Part shown: piece after piece, positions 7,262 to 16,781 of the stretch
Layout of the letters: the number at the start of each line of letters is the position of its first letter
Position numbering within the stretch: the first letter of the stretch is position 1
Assembly (NCBI RefSeq): GCF_013344685.1
Contig: NZ_CP050137.1
Location: forward strand, 3,465,001-3,529,000
DNA length: 64,000 nt
Origin: Sphingomonas sp. CL5.1
GTDB lineage: Bacteria; Pseudomonadota; Alphaproteobacteria; Sphingomonadales; Sphingomonadaceae
Reading direction: 5' to 3'
The notes under the pieces: generated by a model
Database searches by the model: none
What the model was told of the DNA's origin: nothing
What the model saw: only the letters and a program-made list of their open reading frames with translations
Translations under genes and position numbers: made by a program

Positions 7262-9715
7262 TCAGAAGGATATTGCGAAGGTCACGCCATAGGTCGCGGG
7301 CATGCCGGCGAAGCGCGTGACGGTGTCGTAACCGGAAACAACATTGGTCCAGTAATAACTGTTGAAGATGTTCTTGCCCCAGACGAACGCGCGCCAGCGG
7401 TTGTCGGCGCTTTTTATGCCGATCTGCCCATCGACCAGCGCATAGCTGCCGATGCCATAGACATCGGTCACGCCGGGCGCCTTCGCCGTGACGGCCGCCG
7501 GGGTGGTGTCGCCGCCGACCACCGAGATCGTATCCGAACGATAGGTGATCGACGCCCCGACGAAGCCGGCCAGGGAATTGCCCAACGGCTGCTCGAAATC
7601 CGTCGACACCGCGATCTGGTGCTTGGGCGTGAACGGTATCCGCGTGCCGGCGAAGTTCACGTTGGGCGTGCCGCCCGCATCGACGCCGACGTAGCGATCG
7701 ATCCTGGAGTCCAGATACGTATAGGCGGCATTGACGCTGAAGTGCCGCGTGGGGTGGATGGACGCCTCCAGCTCGAAACCCGTAATGTGCGACTTGGGAA
7801 TGTTCTGGATCACGTCGAGCTGGCCGAACACCGGATCGAGGAACTTGGTCCGCAACTGCTTGTCTGAATAATCGTAATAGAATCCGGCGCCGTTGAGTTG
7901 CAGCGTGCGATTGAGCAGCGTCGCCTTGAACCCGCCTTCATAGGAAAGCACCGATTCCTGACGCACCGGGTCGTACTGGCCGAACACCGTGCCGTTGACG
8001 GTCGGGAAGCTGCCCGCCTTGTAGCCTTTCGACACGTTGGCATAGAGCAGGATGCCGGGCCGGGGCTTGAAGTCGATGCCCGCGCGCCACGAGACGTTGT
8101 CCTCATGCAACGTGTTGTTCACCCGGCCCGGCGCGTACAGCGGAAGCGACGGATCGACGGCTGTCGGCGGCTGGGTGGTGCTGACGTTCATCGTGACGCA
8201 GGTGCCCGGCTGGTAAGGGCCGGTGAGGTTCGGATTGCCGCTCAGCAGGTTGGAGAAGAAATGGAGCAGGTTGCCCGCATAATAGGGCGCTTCCGTATCC
8301 GTTTCGCAGAACGAATATTTGTCCTTCGAATTGGTGTAGCGGACGCCCCCCTTCAGGGTCAGGTTGGGCAGGATGTCATATTCGAGGTTCCCGAACGCGG
8401 CATAGTTGGTCAGCGTCTGGTCGCTGGTGCCCACGGTGGTCTCGAACGGCTCGCCGAAGACCGTGCCGAAATACAGGTTCGCCGAGGTGTAGCTATATTG
8501 GTTGCCCAGCGCCTGATGAACGATGCTGCGCTCGTAATTGCCCCCGATCACATAGCGTAACGCGCTCGACCCGCCATTCGACAGGCGTAGTTCCTGCGTG
8601 AAAGATTTGATCGATCCGTCGTCGAGCGGGATTTCGAAGACGTTGAGCGCGGAGGCGTCGAAGTCCGTCCCGGCATGTTCGCGATAGCGGACGTAATTGC
8701 TCAGCGAGGTGAGCGTGCCGATCCCACCGATATCGAACTCGGCGCGAAGGGCGGCCTGGTACATGTAATTGTCCCGGAACGGCACCTTATGGTTGGGATA
8801 ATACCAGGAACTCTGCGACCAGTCGCTCGCGCGCGGATTCAGCGGCGTGAACGGCGCATTCTCGACCGCGGGGGGCACCCAGCCGATCTGTTGCGGCTGG
8901 AGCGCGATATATTGCGCGCCCTGCGTCTCGCCATTGTCCTTCCAGCCGTTGAGGTTGAGCGTGAACCGCGCCGAACTGGAAGGCTCATACGATAGGATCA
9001 GGCGCCCCTCGTAATTCTCCGCCTTGCCGTTGCGGTCACCGGGGCGGCTGGTGCTGTATTGCCAGCCGTCGGCGCGCTCGAAACGGCCCGCCAGCCGGGC
9101 GCTCAACGTGTCGGTCAACGGGCCGCTGACATAGCCCTCGCCGATCACCTGGTTGAAGCGGCCGTAGCTGAGGCTTGCGCCGGCCTTGAGCGTGTCGGTC
9201 GGCTTGGCCGCGATATAGTTGATCGCGCCGCCCGTCGCATTCTCGCCGAACAGGGTGCCCTGCGGCCCCTTGAGCACCTCGATCCGCTCGAGATCGAACG
9301 CCGAATGCTGTGTCAGCGCCGGAAAGGCCAGCGGCTGCTCGTCGATATAGACGCTGACCGACGGATAGGCCGCCAGCGAGGTCTCGTAGAAGCCGACGCC
9401 GCGCAACGTATAGACCGGCGCGCCGGTGATGCCCTGAGTGAACGACAGGCCCGGCACGCTTTGCGCGACGTCCTGAAGGCTGCTGATCTGCTTCTGTTGC
9501 AGGTCCTGCGCGCCGAGCACCGCCACCGACAGGCCGACATCGTTGAGCTTCTGCTCGCGCTTGTTGGCGGTGACGACGATATCGCCGATCGTGCCCTGTT
9601 GCACGGCGGGCGCATCGTTCGCCGCGGCCACTCCGGTCTGGGCAAGCGCCATCGAATGCCAACCGATCGCAAGCGCGCTGACGGCGGCATATGCCCCAAT
9701 CCTGATACCAGACAT
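7262..9715 (-). CDS. TonB-dependent receptor
   Basis: An 817-residue outer-membrane receptor. A signal peptide ends around MALAQ (residue 26). The segment IGDIVVTANKREQKLNDV is the TonB-box and plug start, the plug runs to about residue 180 (VEVLKGPQGTLFGENATGGAINY type signature), and a 22-strand beta barrel ends in a terminal aromatic, TFAISF. Sphingomonads use such receptors for carbohydrates, aromatics and siderophores. It is paralogous to the receptor at 27132-29498; both end with KNIFNxYYWxN and RFAGMPATYGV. The ATG at 9715 follows a GAGGAGAGG ribosome-binding site. The substrate is unknown; the neighbours suggest a catabolic role. Confidence 0.93.
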   Translation of the reverse strand: MSGIRIGAYAAVSALAIGWHSMALAQTGVAAANDAPAVQQGTIGDIVVTANKREQKLNDVGLSVAVLGAQDLQQKQISSLQDVAQSVPGLSFTQGITGAPVYTLRGVGFYETSLAAYPSVSVYIDEQPLAFPALTQHSAFDLERIEVLKGPQGTLFGENATGGAINYIAAKPTDTLKAGASLSYGRFNQVIGEGYVSGPLTDTLSARLAGRFERADGWQYSTSRPGDRNGKAENYEGRLILSYEPSSSARFTLNLNGWKDNGETQGAQYIALQPQQIGWVPPAVENAPFTPLNPRASDWSQSSWYYPNHKVPFRDNYMYQAALRAEFDIGGIGTLTSLSNYVRYREHAGTDFDASALNVFEIPLDDGSIKSFTQELRLSNGGSSALRYVIGGNYERSIVHQALGNQYSYTSANLYFGTVFGEPFETTVGTSDQTLTNYAAFGNLEYDILPNLTLKGGVRYTNSKDKYSFCETDTEAPYYAGNLLHFFSNLLSGNPNLTGPYQPGTCVTMNVSTTQPPTAVDPSLPLYAPGRVNNTLHEDNVSWRAGIDFKPRPGILLYANVSKGYKAGSFPTVNGTVFGQYDPVRQESVLSYEGGFKATLLNRTLQLNGAGFYYDYSDKQLRTKFLDPVFGQLDVIQNIPKSHITGFELEASIHPTRHFSVNAAYTYLDSRIDRYVGVDAGGTPNVNFAGTRIPFTPKHQIAVSTDFEQPLGNSLAGFVGASITYRSDTISVVGGDTTPAAVTAKAPGVTDVYGIGSYALVDGQIGIKSADNRWRAFVWGKNIFNSYYWTNVVSGYDTVTRFAGMPATYGVTFAISF

Positions 9716-9852
9716 CTTCCTCTCCTCAGGGATATGTTATGATTTCCATGCGGATGCCTGAGGCGACCAGTTCCGACCCGCCCCAGCCATCGATTGCCCG
9801 CCCCTTTGCGGTTTCGTGGAGGAACGGACCCCCGCCGCTCCCCGTGATTGCT

Positions 9853-10935
9853 TCACCCGAAGCTGACGCGCTCCGCCTGCGATTTGAGCGTCGTGACCGT
9901 CTCGTCGATCAGCCGGCGCAGCACGTCCGCCGCGGGCGGCAGGTCGCGGATCAGGCCCGAACCCTGCCCGGCCGGCAGCGGCTGGAGATCCTTGAGGTCC
10001 GCCTCCGCCGCCGCGAAGCGCGCCGGCGCGATGACGATGCGCTGCAACGGATAGGGCAGCATCTCGTTCTCCCTGCCCTCCCACACCTCGGTGAAGCGGT
10101 TCTGGAGCTGGCGGACGTAAAGCCCGTCAAACAGCAGCGAGCGGATCGTGGTGTCGTTCTTCGCCTCGACCAATGACTGCTTGTAGTTCGGGCCGACGCT
10201 CGATTCCTCGCTGCCGATGAAACGGGTGCCGACCCACACGCCCTGCGCGCCCTGCGTCAGCACCGCCGCGATCTGCGCGCCGGTGACGATGCCGCCGGCC
10301 GCGACGACGGGAACGGTCGCGAACTCCAGCACCTCCGCCAGCAGGGTGATGAGACCGACATCGCCGGTATGGCCGCCGCCCTCGGTGCCCTGCACCACCA
10401 CCACGTCCGTGCCGTTGCGGATCGCCGCCGCCGCATGGGAGGCGCGGCCGACGATGCTGATCGTCTTGACGCCACGTTCATGGCAGGCGTCCACCACCCA
10501 TTTCGGCGTGCCGAGCGCGCAGGCGATCACCTCGACATTGTGCCTGAAGCAGATCTCCAGCTTGGCTTTGGCGTCCTCGATGCCCATCGCCTGATCGTCG
10601 GCGGGCTTCACCTCGACGCCCTGCGCGCGGATCTCGGCCTCCAGCTCGGCGATCGGGCCGGGCAGCGACGGCAGTTCCACCTCGCCCTTGTCCTTTGGCG
10701 CGCGCAGCGGGAAACCGATATCGACGCAGATCGGCTTCTTCGTGCGGCCGCGAGCGAGGATGATCTCCTGCTCCACCCGCTCCGGCGTGGGCGAGATCGC
10801 GGCGATCGTGCCCAGCCCGCCGGCTTCGGACACCGCCGCCGCAAGCGGGCCGAAAGCAACGCCGCCCATGCCCGCCTGGAGAATCGGATATTCGATATTG
10901 AGCAGATCGCACAGCGGCGTTTTCAACTTTGGCAC
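9853..10935 (-). CDS. Nitronate monooxygenase / NPD-family FMN enzyme
   Basis: 360 residues with a TIM-barrel FMN oxidoreductase pattern. N-terminal PILQAGMGGVAFGPLAAAVSEAGGLGTI, the central HNVEVIACALGTPKWVV, and VVVVQGTEGGGHTGDVG (family GxxAGGH-like motif) match class I nitronate monooxygenases (old name 2-nitropropane dioxygenase). The GTG at 10935 is chosen because AGGAGA lies seven bases upstream. Such enzymes oxidise alkyl nitronates, but many homologues are general enone reductases, so a nitro substrate should not be assumed. It lies upstream of the TonB receptor on the same strand. Confidence 0.85.
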   Translation of the reverse strand: MPKLKTPLCDLLNIEYPILQAGMGGVAFGPLAAAVSEAGGLGTIAAISPTPERVEQEIILARGRTKKPICVDIGFPLRAPKDKGEVELPSLPGPIAELEAEIRAQGVEVKPADDQAMGIEDAKAKLEICFRHNVEVIACALGTPKWVVDACHERGVKTISIVGRASHAAAAIRNGTDVVVVQGTEGGGHTGDVGLITLLAEVLEFATVPVVAAGGIVTGAQIAAVLTQGAQGVWVGTRFIGSEESSVGPNYKQSLVEAKNDTTIRSLLFDGLYVRQLQNRFTEVWEGRENEMLPYPLQRIVIAPARFAAAEADLKDLQPLPAGQGSGLIRDLPPAADVLRRLIDETVTTLKSQAERVSFG

Positions 10936-11115
10936 GGAAAATCTCCTGTAATCGCGACGACGATCACCACCGCTAAAGGTCAAGCGATCGATTTCTTCGT
11001 GGGGATGATTACGCGCGATCCGGGAGCGTCCAATTTTTCATTCGCGAACTGCCGCTTCATCGACGGCGAATTCTGCACGCCATCTTTGCGCGACGGCTGA
11101 TTACAACGACTCCAT

Positions 11116-11142
11116 CGCCGCCGACCACGTTTGCCGGCGGCG
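11116..11142. terminator. Possible terminator hairpin after the cupin gene
   Basis: Perfect 8-bp arms CGCCGCCG and CGGCGGCG separated by 11 bp lie just beyond the cupin stop codon on the minus strand. No T-run follows. The rest of 10936-11179 shows no gene. Confidence 0.35.
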
Positions 11143-11179
11143 TTCATCCACGCCAGTTTCGGGTTCGGACGAGGGTCGA

Positions 11180-11665
11180 TCAGTCCTGCGTGAACTGGGT
11201 GAAACTCTCGTCGAAATAGCTGCCGGTGCCGAGCGGCGCGGCACGCACGAGCGCGGCGAACATCGTCGCCGGCTTGCCGTCCAGCGCGCGCCAGCTATGC
11301 GGCACACCGCGATCGACGAGGATATCGCCGGTTCCCAGCTCGACCGTCCCCGCCTCCAGCGACAGTTCGATGCGGCCGCTCAATATGATGAGATAGTCGA
11401 TCGTGTCGGTCGCATGCCATGCGGCGGCGGTGTCCGGTTCGACCCGGAACATCACGGCGAAGCTGGATTTCCCGAAGGTGGACACGCCGAACGGGCCGGC
11501 GGCCTCCTCCCGGCCGCGATTGTCGACCGGGAAATCCCCGGTCTGCCAGATGATCGCCGGCGACGACTGGCATCCCGGAATATCGCCGAGGCTGGTGTCG
11601 GATATGACGCAGGACTTGCCGTTCTCGTTGAGCCCGGTGACGATGCGGCGGTTTGTGAAGGTCAT
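11180..11665 (-). CDS. Cupin-domain protein
   Basis: 161 residues with a single cupin fold in the C-terminal two thirds: AAWHATDTIDYLIILSGRIELSLEAG (motif 1) and LGTGDILVDRGVPHSWRA (motif 2). One potential metal histidine (in AWHATD) and the motif-2 His are present, so a metal-binding or small-ligand role is possible. Homologues next to catabolic genes are often annotated only as cupin domain proteins. The gene lies 14 bp downstream of the aldehyde dehydrogenase stop and is probably in its operon, under palindrome copy b. Confidence 0.8.
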   Translation of the reverse strand: MTFTNRRIVTGLNENGKSCVISDTSLGDIPGCQSSPAIIWQTGDFPVDNRGREEAAGPFGVSTFGKSSFAVMFRVEPDTAAAWHATDTIDYLIILSGRIELSLEAGTVELGTGDILVDRGVPHSWRALDGKPATMFAALVRAAPLGTGSYFDESFTQFTQD

Positions 11666-11679
11666 GCCGATCCCCCCGC

Positions 11680-13167
11680 TCAGCCCAGCCTGGGCTCGCC
11701 TTCGAGGATGATGGTCTTGGCTTCGAGGAACGGCATCAGCCCCTCGGTGCCGCCCTCGCGGCCGATCCCCGACTGCTTGAAGCCGCCGAACGCGATCGAG
11801 AAGTCCGTGCGGAACCAGTTGTGGCCCACCGTGCCCGCCTGAAGCTGGCGCGCGACCTGATAGGCGCGCGTCGCGTCGTTGGTGAACACCGACGAGTTCA
11901 GCCCGAACAGCGTGTCGTTGGCGATCTCGACCGCATGCTCCTCGCTATCGGCCGGGATGATGCTGACGACCGGGCCGAAAATCTCCTCGCGCGCGATCGT
12001 CATGCGGTTGTCGACGTTCGCGAAGACGGTCGGCTCGACGAAATAGCCGCGATTGAGATGCGCCGGACGGCCGCCGCCGGTCGCGACCGTCGCGCCCTCC
12101 TCGCGGCCCTTGGCGATATAGCCCTCGACGCGGTCGCGCTGCCGCGCCATCGCCAGCGGCCCCATGCCGACCGAGGCGTCGGCCGGATCGCCCACCCGGA
12201 TCGCCTTGAACGCCTCCGCCATCGCCTCGGCGAAGGCGTCGTGGCGGTGCTTCGAGATCACCAGCCGGGTGAGCGAGGAGCAGACCTGCCCGCTCAGCAT
12301 CGGGGCATAGGCGGCGATATGCGAGGCGGCTTCCTCCACATCGTAATCGTCGAGGATCACCGCCGCCGACTTGCCGCCCAGCTCCAGCGTGCAGCGCGCG
12401 ATGCGCTCGCCGCAGATCGAGGCGATCTTCTTCCCCGCCACGCTCGATCCGGTGAAGGTGATCTTGTCGATGGCGGGATTGCGCACCAGCAGCTCGGACA
12501 CCTCGCGATCGGCGGTGACGACGTTGAGCACCCCCGCCGGCAGGCCGATCGCCTTCGCGATCTCGCCGAAGACCAGCGGGCCGCCCGGTGATTCCGGCGA
12601 CGCCTTGAGCACCACGGTGCAGCCCGCGATCAGCGCCGGCGCGCACTTCCACGCGGCGAGGTTCGCCGCGCCGTTCCACGGCACGATCGCGCCGACCACG
12701 CCGACCGGCTCGCGGACGAGGAAGCTCGCCACCGCGCCCGGCGAATGCAGCGCCTCGTGCCGCTCGACCCACTGGAAGGTCTCGGCCAGCCCGGCGTAAT
12801 AGTCGAAGATCTCCGGCACGCCGCCCATGAACGCATCGGCGACCGGACGCGTCACGCCCACCTCGGACGTCCAGATGCTGCTGATGTCGGCAAGCCGCCG
12901 GCGCAGCTCCGCCGCGAAGGCGCGCAGATAGGTGGCGCGCTCGGCATGCGTCATGCGCGGCCACGGCCCCTTGTCGAAGGCATGCCGCGCGGCGGCAACG
13001 GCGCGGTTCATGTCGTCCGCCTGCGCTTCCGCCACCCGAAGGAACAGCTCCTCGGTCGCCGGATTGATGACGTCGATCCGGGCGTCGCTCGACGGCGCCA
13101 CCCAGTCGCCGCCGATGAAGAACTGGTCGGGCCGCTCGAGAAGGTCGGTGACGGAAGCGGTGGACAT
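11680..13167 (-). CDS. NAD(P)-dependent aldehyde dehydrogenase
   Basis: 495 residues of the ALDH superfamily. Seen are the cofactor-binding VVGAIVPWNGA, ITFTGSSVAGKKIA, the general-base Glu in LELGGKSAAVIL, and the catalytic Cys in LSGQVCSSLTR. The late segments EEIFGPVVSIIP and SGIGREGG are also conserved. It oxidises an aldehyde to the acid. The ATG at 13167 has GGAGAGAT upstream; the open frame continues 18 codons further without conservation. It heads a two-gene operon with the cupin. A shared palindrome (13239-13258) lies 71 bp upstream, suggesting it handles an intermediate of the same pathway as the Rieske oxygenase. Confidence 0.95.
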   Translation of the reverse strand: MSTASVTDLLERPDQFFIGGDWVAPSSDARIDVINPATEELFLRVAEAQADDMNRAVAAARHAFDKGPWPRMTHAERATYLRAFAAELRRRLADISSIWTSEVGVTRPVADAFMGGVPEIFDYYAGLAETFQWVERHEALHSPGAVASFLVREPVGVVGAIVPWNGAANLAAWKCAPALIAGCTVVLKASPESPGGPLVFGEIAKAIGLPAGVLNVVTADREVSELLVRNPAIDKITFTGSSVAGKKIASICGERIARCTLELGGKSAAVILDDYDVEEAASHIAAYAPMLSGQVCSSLTRLVISKHRHDAFAEAMAEAFKAIRVGDPADASVGMGPLAMARQRDRVEGYIAKGREEGATVATGGGRPAHLNRGYFVEPTVFANVDNRMTIAREEIFGPVVSIIPADSEEHAVEIANDTLFGLNSSVFTNDATRAYQVARQLQAGTVGHNWFRTDFSIAFGGFKQSGIGREGGTEGLMPFLEAKTIILEGEPRLG

Positions 13168-13238
13168 GATATCTCTCCTCGGACTCGCGAAAGGCACATC
13201 GCTCGGCGGTGGTTCTATCACCGCGACTCAACGGCCGA

Positions 13239-13258
13239 TGCCCCCATATCTAGGGACA
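13239..13258. promoter_or_regulatory. GC-rich palindromic operator, copy b
   Basis: TGCCCCCATATCTAGGGACA is an imperfect inverted repeat 71 bp upstream of the aldehyde dehydrogenase ATG. Its flank GGCCGATGCCCCCA is identical to the flank of the copy at 30421, so the similarity extends beyond the palindrome itself. Confidence 0.55.
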
Positions 13259-13375
13259 TGATGCGAGAGCCGGGTCTTCTTCACCCGACCGGATCAGATG
13301 ATGATCGCCCGGATAATATCGACATGGCTTCCGCCGAGGAGACAATCGCGACGCCGGCCCTACCCTCGTCGATCG

Positions 13376-14362
13376 TCAGTGATCGCTCACTTCGGCGATC
13401 ACCGCTTTGGCTTTGGCGATGGCATCGGCCGTCTTGAGCTTCCCGGCCTCGATATCGTCGGCATAGCTCATCAGGCGCTCGCCCGAGGCCGAACCCGTGT
13501 CCGCGACCTCGGCCACCTTCACCCCCTTGTTTCGGGCGATCGCCTCGTCCCAGAAGCCGCGCACCGCCGCCCAATAATCCCTGGTCGCGGCCCAATAGGC
13601 ATCCGCCGCCGCCACATCGAACCGATCATCCTTCGAGTAGGTGTTCAGCACCGATTCCTGCACGAAGGGGACCAGCTTGCCGTCGACCAGCCCCATCTTG
13701 ATATTGTCCTGCCAATGGATCCAGCCGTCAGGCGACGGGGAGTGGCGGTTGATGCCCAGATAGCGGTCGTAAGGCGGATGGCGCACGGCATCGCGGCGCG
13801 CCAACGGACGCCACGTCCAGCTCGATCGCCAGCGCCGCACGCCGCCTTCGTCGGTCCACTGGCCCCAGCCGCCGTAGCGCGGGGAATCGTCGGTCTGCCA
13901 CACGGTCTGCGACCAGCGGCCCTTGCGCATCGCGGCGGGCACGTCCTCCAGCTTCCACGCGCCCTGCCCGGCATAGGTCAGCACCGTGGCGGGCTCATAT
14001 GCCCAATCCTGCCGCCAATGCTTGATGACGAAGGTCTTGCCCTTGTCGTCGCTGACCACCAGCAGATGCTGGAGCATGATCGCGCGGCCGGTGTCGGCGA
14101 TCACGCGGACCACCTCATGCCCGCCCGACACCTTGGCCGGGATCGGCGTGTAGTCGGCACGCCACGGCGTGGTCTCGCGCATGTCGAACGTCACCTTGAA
14201 CGTGCCCGCCATCGCGAGGATCGAGGCGCGATCGGCCTCGAACGCGGCCTTGGCGTCGGCGGCCGAGCGCGCGGCGACAGGGCCGTCCGCCAGCGCGGGC
14301 GCGGGTGTCGCGCCGGCAAGGACGGTCGCGGCGAGCAGCAGGATCGGGAGATGCTTTTTCAT
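13376..14362 (-). CDS. DUF6607-family periplasmic protein
   Basis: 328 residues with a clear signal peptide (MKKHLPILLLAATVLAGATPAPALA). The mature part is rich in Trp and Tyr (KHWRQDWAYEPATVLTYAGQGAWKLEDV, SPRYGGWGQW, DAYWAATRDYWAAVRGFW) and matches the DUF6607 family as I recall it, found with haem/iron receptors. The function is unknown; a periplasmic or outer-membrane-associated role in haem or iron uptake is inferred from context. The ATG at 14362 is 11 bp after the receptor stop, so the two form an operon. Confidence 0.75.
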   Translation of the reverse strand: MKKHLPILLLAATVLAGATPAPALADGPVAARSAADAKAAFEADRASILAMAGTFKVTFDMRETTPWRADYTPIPAKVSGGHEVVRVIADTGRAIMLQHLLVVSDDKGKTFVIKHWRQDWAYEPATVLTYAGQGAWKLEDVPAAMRKGRWSQTVWQTDDSPRYGGWGQWTDEGGVRRWRSSWTWRPLARRDAVRHPPYDRYLGINRHSPSPDGWIHWQDNIKMGLVDGKLVPFVQESVLNTYSKDDRFDVAAADAYWAATRDYWAAVRGFWDEAIARNKGVKVAEVADTGSASGERLMSYADDIEAGKLKTADAIAKAKAVIAEVSDH

Positions 14363-14373
14363 ATAATTACCCC

Positions 14374-16683
14374 TTAGAATCTTACGCTGATGGAGACGGA
14401 CGCATTGCGCCCCGGCTGGGTATAGGCGCCGGCCACGGCGGGATCGGTGTAGGTCGCCGGGCTGGTCGGTGGCGTCACGGCGGTCATCGCCAGCCCGCGC
14501 ACGTCGCTCCACCACGCATATCTGGCGTCGAGCAGGTTGAAGACGCCCGCGCGCACCGTGACCATCTCGCCCAGCTTCAGATAGGCGGTCGCATCGAGGA
14601 TGGTGAACGCGCCGGGCCGGTAACAGGGCGCGCCGCCGCAGACGCCGACGGCGTCGCTCGCCTCCTTCCGCGCCGAATGGGTCATCACGAGCTGGCCGCC
14701 GAACCTCTTGCCGGGATCGTCATAGCCGACGCCCATGACGAGCTTGAGCGGATCGATCGACGCGAGCGGCGACTTCACGCCATCCGGATCGGTGACGGTC
14801 CCTTCCGAATAGCTGATCGCCATTCGCCCGGAGAAGCCGCGCGTATCCGCCAGCGTCAGGCTGCCTTCCGCCCCCTTGATGCGGACGCGGTTGAGGTTGA
14901 TGAATTGATACACCGCCGGATCGCCCGGCGTGAAGCTGCCGCCCACCACCTCCTGGTCGATGAAGCCCTTGTAGCTGCCGGTGAACGCGGTGGCGGCGAA
15001 GCGGATCGCATCGCTGCCGATGCGGACGCCGGCTTCCCATGTCTCGCTCGTCTCGGGGCGCAGATCGGGATTCGGCACCGAGGTATAGCCATAGGCCGGG
15101 TTGGAGAAGAACTGGTTCACCTGCGTCGGCGACGGCGCCTTGAACCCTTGCGCATAGTTGACGAAGATGTTGGCGCCCGGCGCGATCGACAGCAGCGCGC
15201 CCAGCTTGGGCGACACGCGGGAGCCGTCCTGCCTCGCGCTCGGCATCGCCGGGGTAAGCGCGTCGGGCTTGGGCGTCAGCTTGTAATAATCGAACCGCAC
15301 CGCCGGAAAGAGGCGCAGGGCGCCGCCGAGCAGTTCGACCGTATCGGCGAGATAGACGCCGCCCAGCGTATAGTCGGTCGGCGGGAAGGCGCGGGTCGGG
15401 AACACGTCGGGCGGCGAAGGCACGGTGCCATCGCGCATGCCGCTCTGCCGGGTCACGCTTAAATCGCCGCCATAGGCCAGCGTGTTGACCATGCCGCCGG
15501 CCGTGAACGCGCTGCGCAATTCGGCACTGACGCCCCAGACCCTGTTGTCGAACGTGTTGATGCGGGTGCGATCGGCGGCGGTGTTGCGATCCTCGGCGCT
15601 GAACTGCCGGTTCTTCGCCCATTGATACCAGCCGGTCAGCTGCGCGAAGTCGATGAAGCCGTCGCCTTGCCAGCGCCAGTCGAGCGCCGCGCGGTCGCGG
15701 CTGGTGCGGTCGCGCGCGGTCAGGCCGATCACGGCGGTGGCGGGCAGGACGGCGGGCGGCGACGGCGGGACGGCGATGCCGCTCAGCACATCGGTGGCGA
15801 CGTGATCGTCATAATGGTCGTAGGTCAGGCGAATGCGATTGTGGTTGTCGGGCGCCCAGACGATCTTGCCCAGCACCGCGTTCGATCGCGTGTCCTGCGG
15901 ATTCGCTGCCGTGCGGCTGGCGTTGGGCGCGTCGTTCGATCCGTCGGTCTTGTATTCATGGCCGTCGCGGCGGGTGTAGGCGATCATCGCCGACCATTGC
16001 CCGGACCGGCCGGCCACGATCCCCGTCTCGGCGAACTGGTCGTCCGACGAATCATAAGCGGCACGCGCGAGGCCGCCATAATCCCTGTCCTTCAGGAAAT
16101 CGGCCGGATCGCTGGTGGTGAAGCTGACCGCGCCGGCAAGGCCGTCCGACCCGTAAAGCGCCGAAGCCGGGCCGCGCAGGATCTCCACCGACTTGACGAT
16201 GCCGAGATCGACATAATCCCCCCGTCCCGCCGATTGCGCGCCGAATTCGAAACCGTCGGGCACGCGGACGCCATCGACCTGGATCAGCACGCGATTGCCC
16301 TCCAGCCCCCGGATGTTGAACCCGGAATTGGCGTCGCGGCCGGTCGCGCCCAACGCCGCGCCGAAGCGGGTTGGCGCGCGGCGGACGCTGACGCCCGGCT
16401 CGAAGCGCACGAGGTCCTTGATGTCGCCGGCGAGTTGATCGGCGATCTGGCCGGCGTCGATCACGGTGACGGTGGCGGGCACCTCGCTCGCTGGAGTGGG
16501 GATGCGCGTGCCGGTCACGACGATCGGGTCGCGCGCCTGCCCGTCGTCACCGGCGGCCGCCGCCGGTTGCGCATCCTCCAGCGGGCGTGCCGCGGCCGAC
16601 GTGGCGACCGCGAGTGCCAGCAATGCCACGCCGGACAAGGCCATTCGCACGGCGCCCGCATTGTTGGTACTGCCGTAGATCAT
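14374..16683 (-). CDS. TonB-dependent haemoglobin/haem-type receptor
   Basis: 769 residues. Signal peptide up to ATSAAARP, then DPIVVTGTRIPTPASEVPATVTVID as TonB box and plug start. The plug carries FNIRGLEGNRVLIQVDGVRVPD and VEILRGPASALYGSDGLAGAVSF, the wording typical of the haemoglobin/transferrin/lactoferrin receptor family (TIGR01785/01786 type). The barrel ends in NASVSISVRF. It would import haem or haem-protein iron. A Fur-like box lies at 16706-16724, just upstream of the start, and a DUF6607 gene follows in the operon. An alternative is a ferric-siderophore receptor, but plug wording and neighbours favour haem. Confidence 0.9.
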   Translation of the reverse strand: MIYGSTNNAGAVRMALSGVALLALAVATSAAARPLEDAQPAAAAGDDGQARDPIVVTGTRIPTPASEVPATVTVIDAGQIADQLAGDIKDLVRFEPGVSVRRAPTRFGAALGATGRDANSGFNIRGLEGNRVLIQVDGVRVPDGFEFGAQSAGRGDYVDLGIVKSVEILRGPASALYGSDGLAGAVSFTTSDPADFLKDRDYGGLARAAYDSSDDQFAETGIVAGRSGQWSAMIAYTRRDGHEYKTDGSNDAPNASRTAANPQDTRSNAVLGKIVWAPDNHNRIRLTYDHYDDHVATDVLSGIAVPPSPPAVLPATAVIGLTARDRTSRDRAALDWRWQGDGFIDFAQLTGWYQWAKNRQFSAEDRNTAADRTRINTFDNRVWGVSAELRSAFTAGGMVNTLAYGGDLSVTRQSGMRDGTVPSPPDVFPTRAFPPTDYTLGGVYLADTVELLGGALRLFPAVRFDYYKLTPKPDALTPAMPSARQDGSRVSPKLGALLSIAPGANIFVNYAQGFKAPSPTQVNQFFSNPAYGYTSVPNPDLRPETSETWEAGVRIGSDAIRFAATAFTGSYKGFIDQEVVGGSFTPGDPAVYQFINLNRVRIKGAEGSLTLADTRGFSGRMAISYSEGTVTDPDGVKSPLASIDPLKLVMGVGYDDPGKRFGGQLVMTHSARKEASDAVGVCGGAPCYRPGAFTILDATAYLKLGEMVTVRAGVFNLLDARYAWWSDVRGLAMTAVTPPTSPATYTDPAVAGAYTQPGRNASVSISVRF

Positions 16684-16705
16684 GTCTTTTCCCTTTTGGT
16701 TATAC

Positions 16706-16724
16706 GCTAATGATAGTTAATCGC
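16706..16724. promoter_or_regulatory. Fur-box-like site before the haem-type receptor
   Basis: GCTAATGATAGTTAATCGC matches the classical Fur consensus at about 13 of 19 positions by eye, with the core TAATGATA intact. It is 23 bp upstream of the receptor ATG, consistent with iron repression. Confidence 0.5.
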
Positions 16725-16781
16725 GAATCCTGCGCGGCATGGTTCCGTCGCCGAACGGTCAGCCCGACGCCAGATCCCGCT

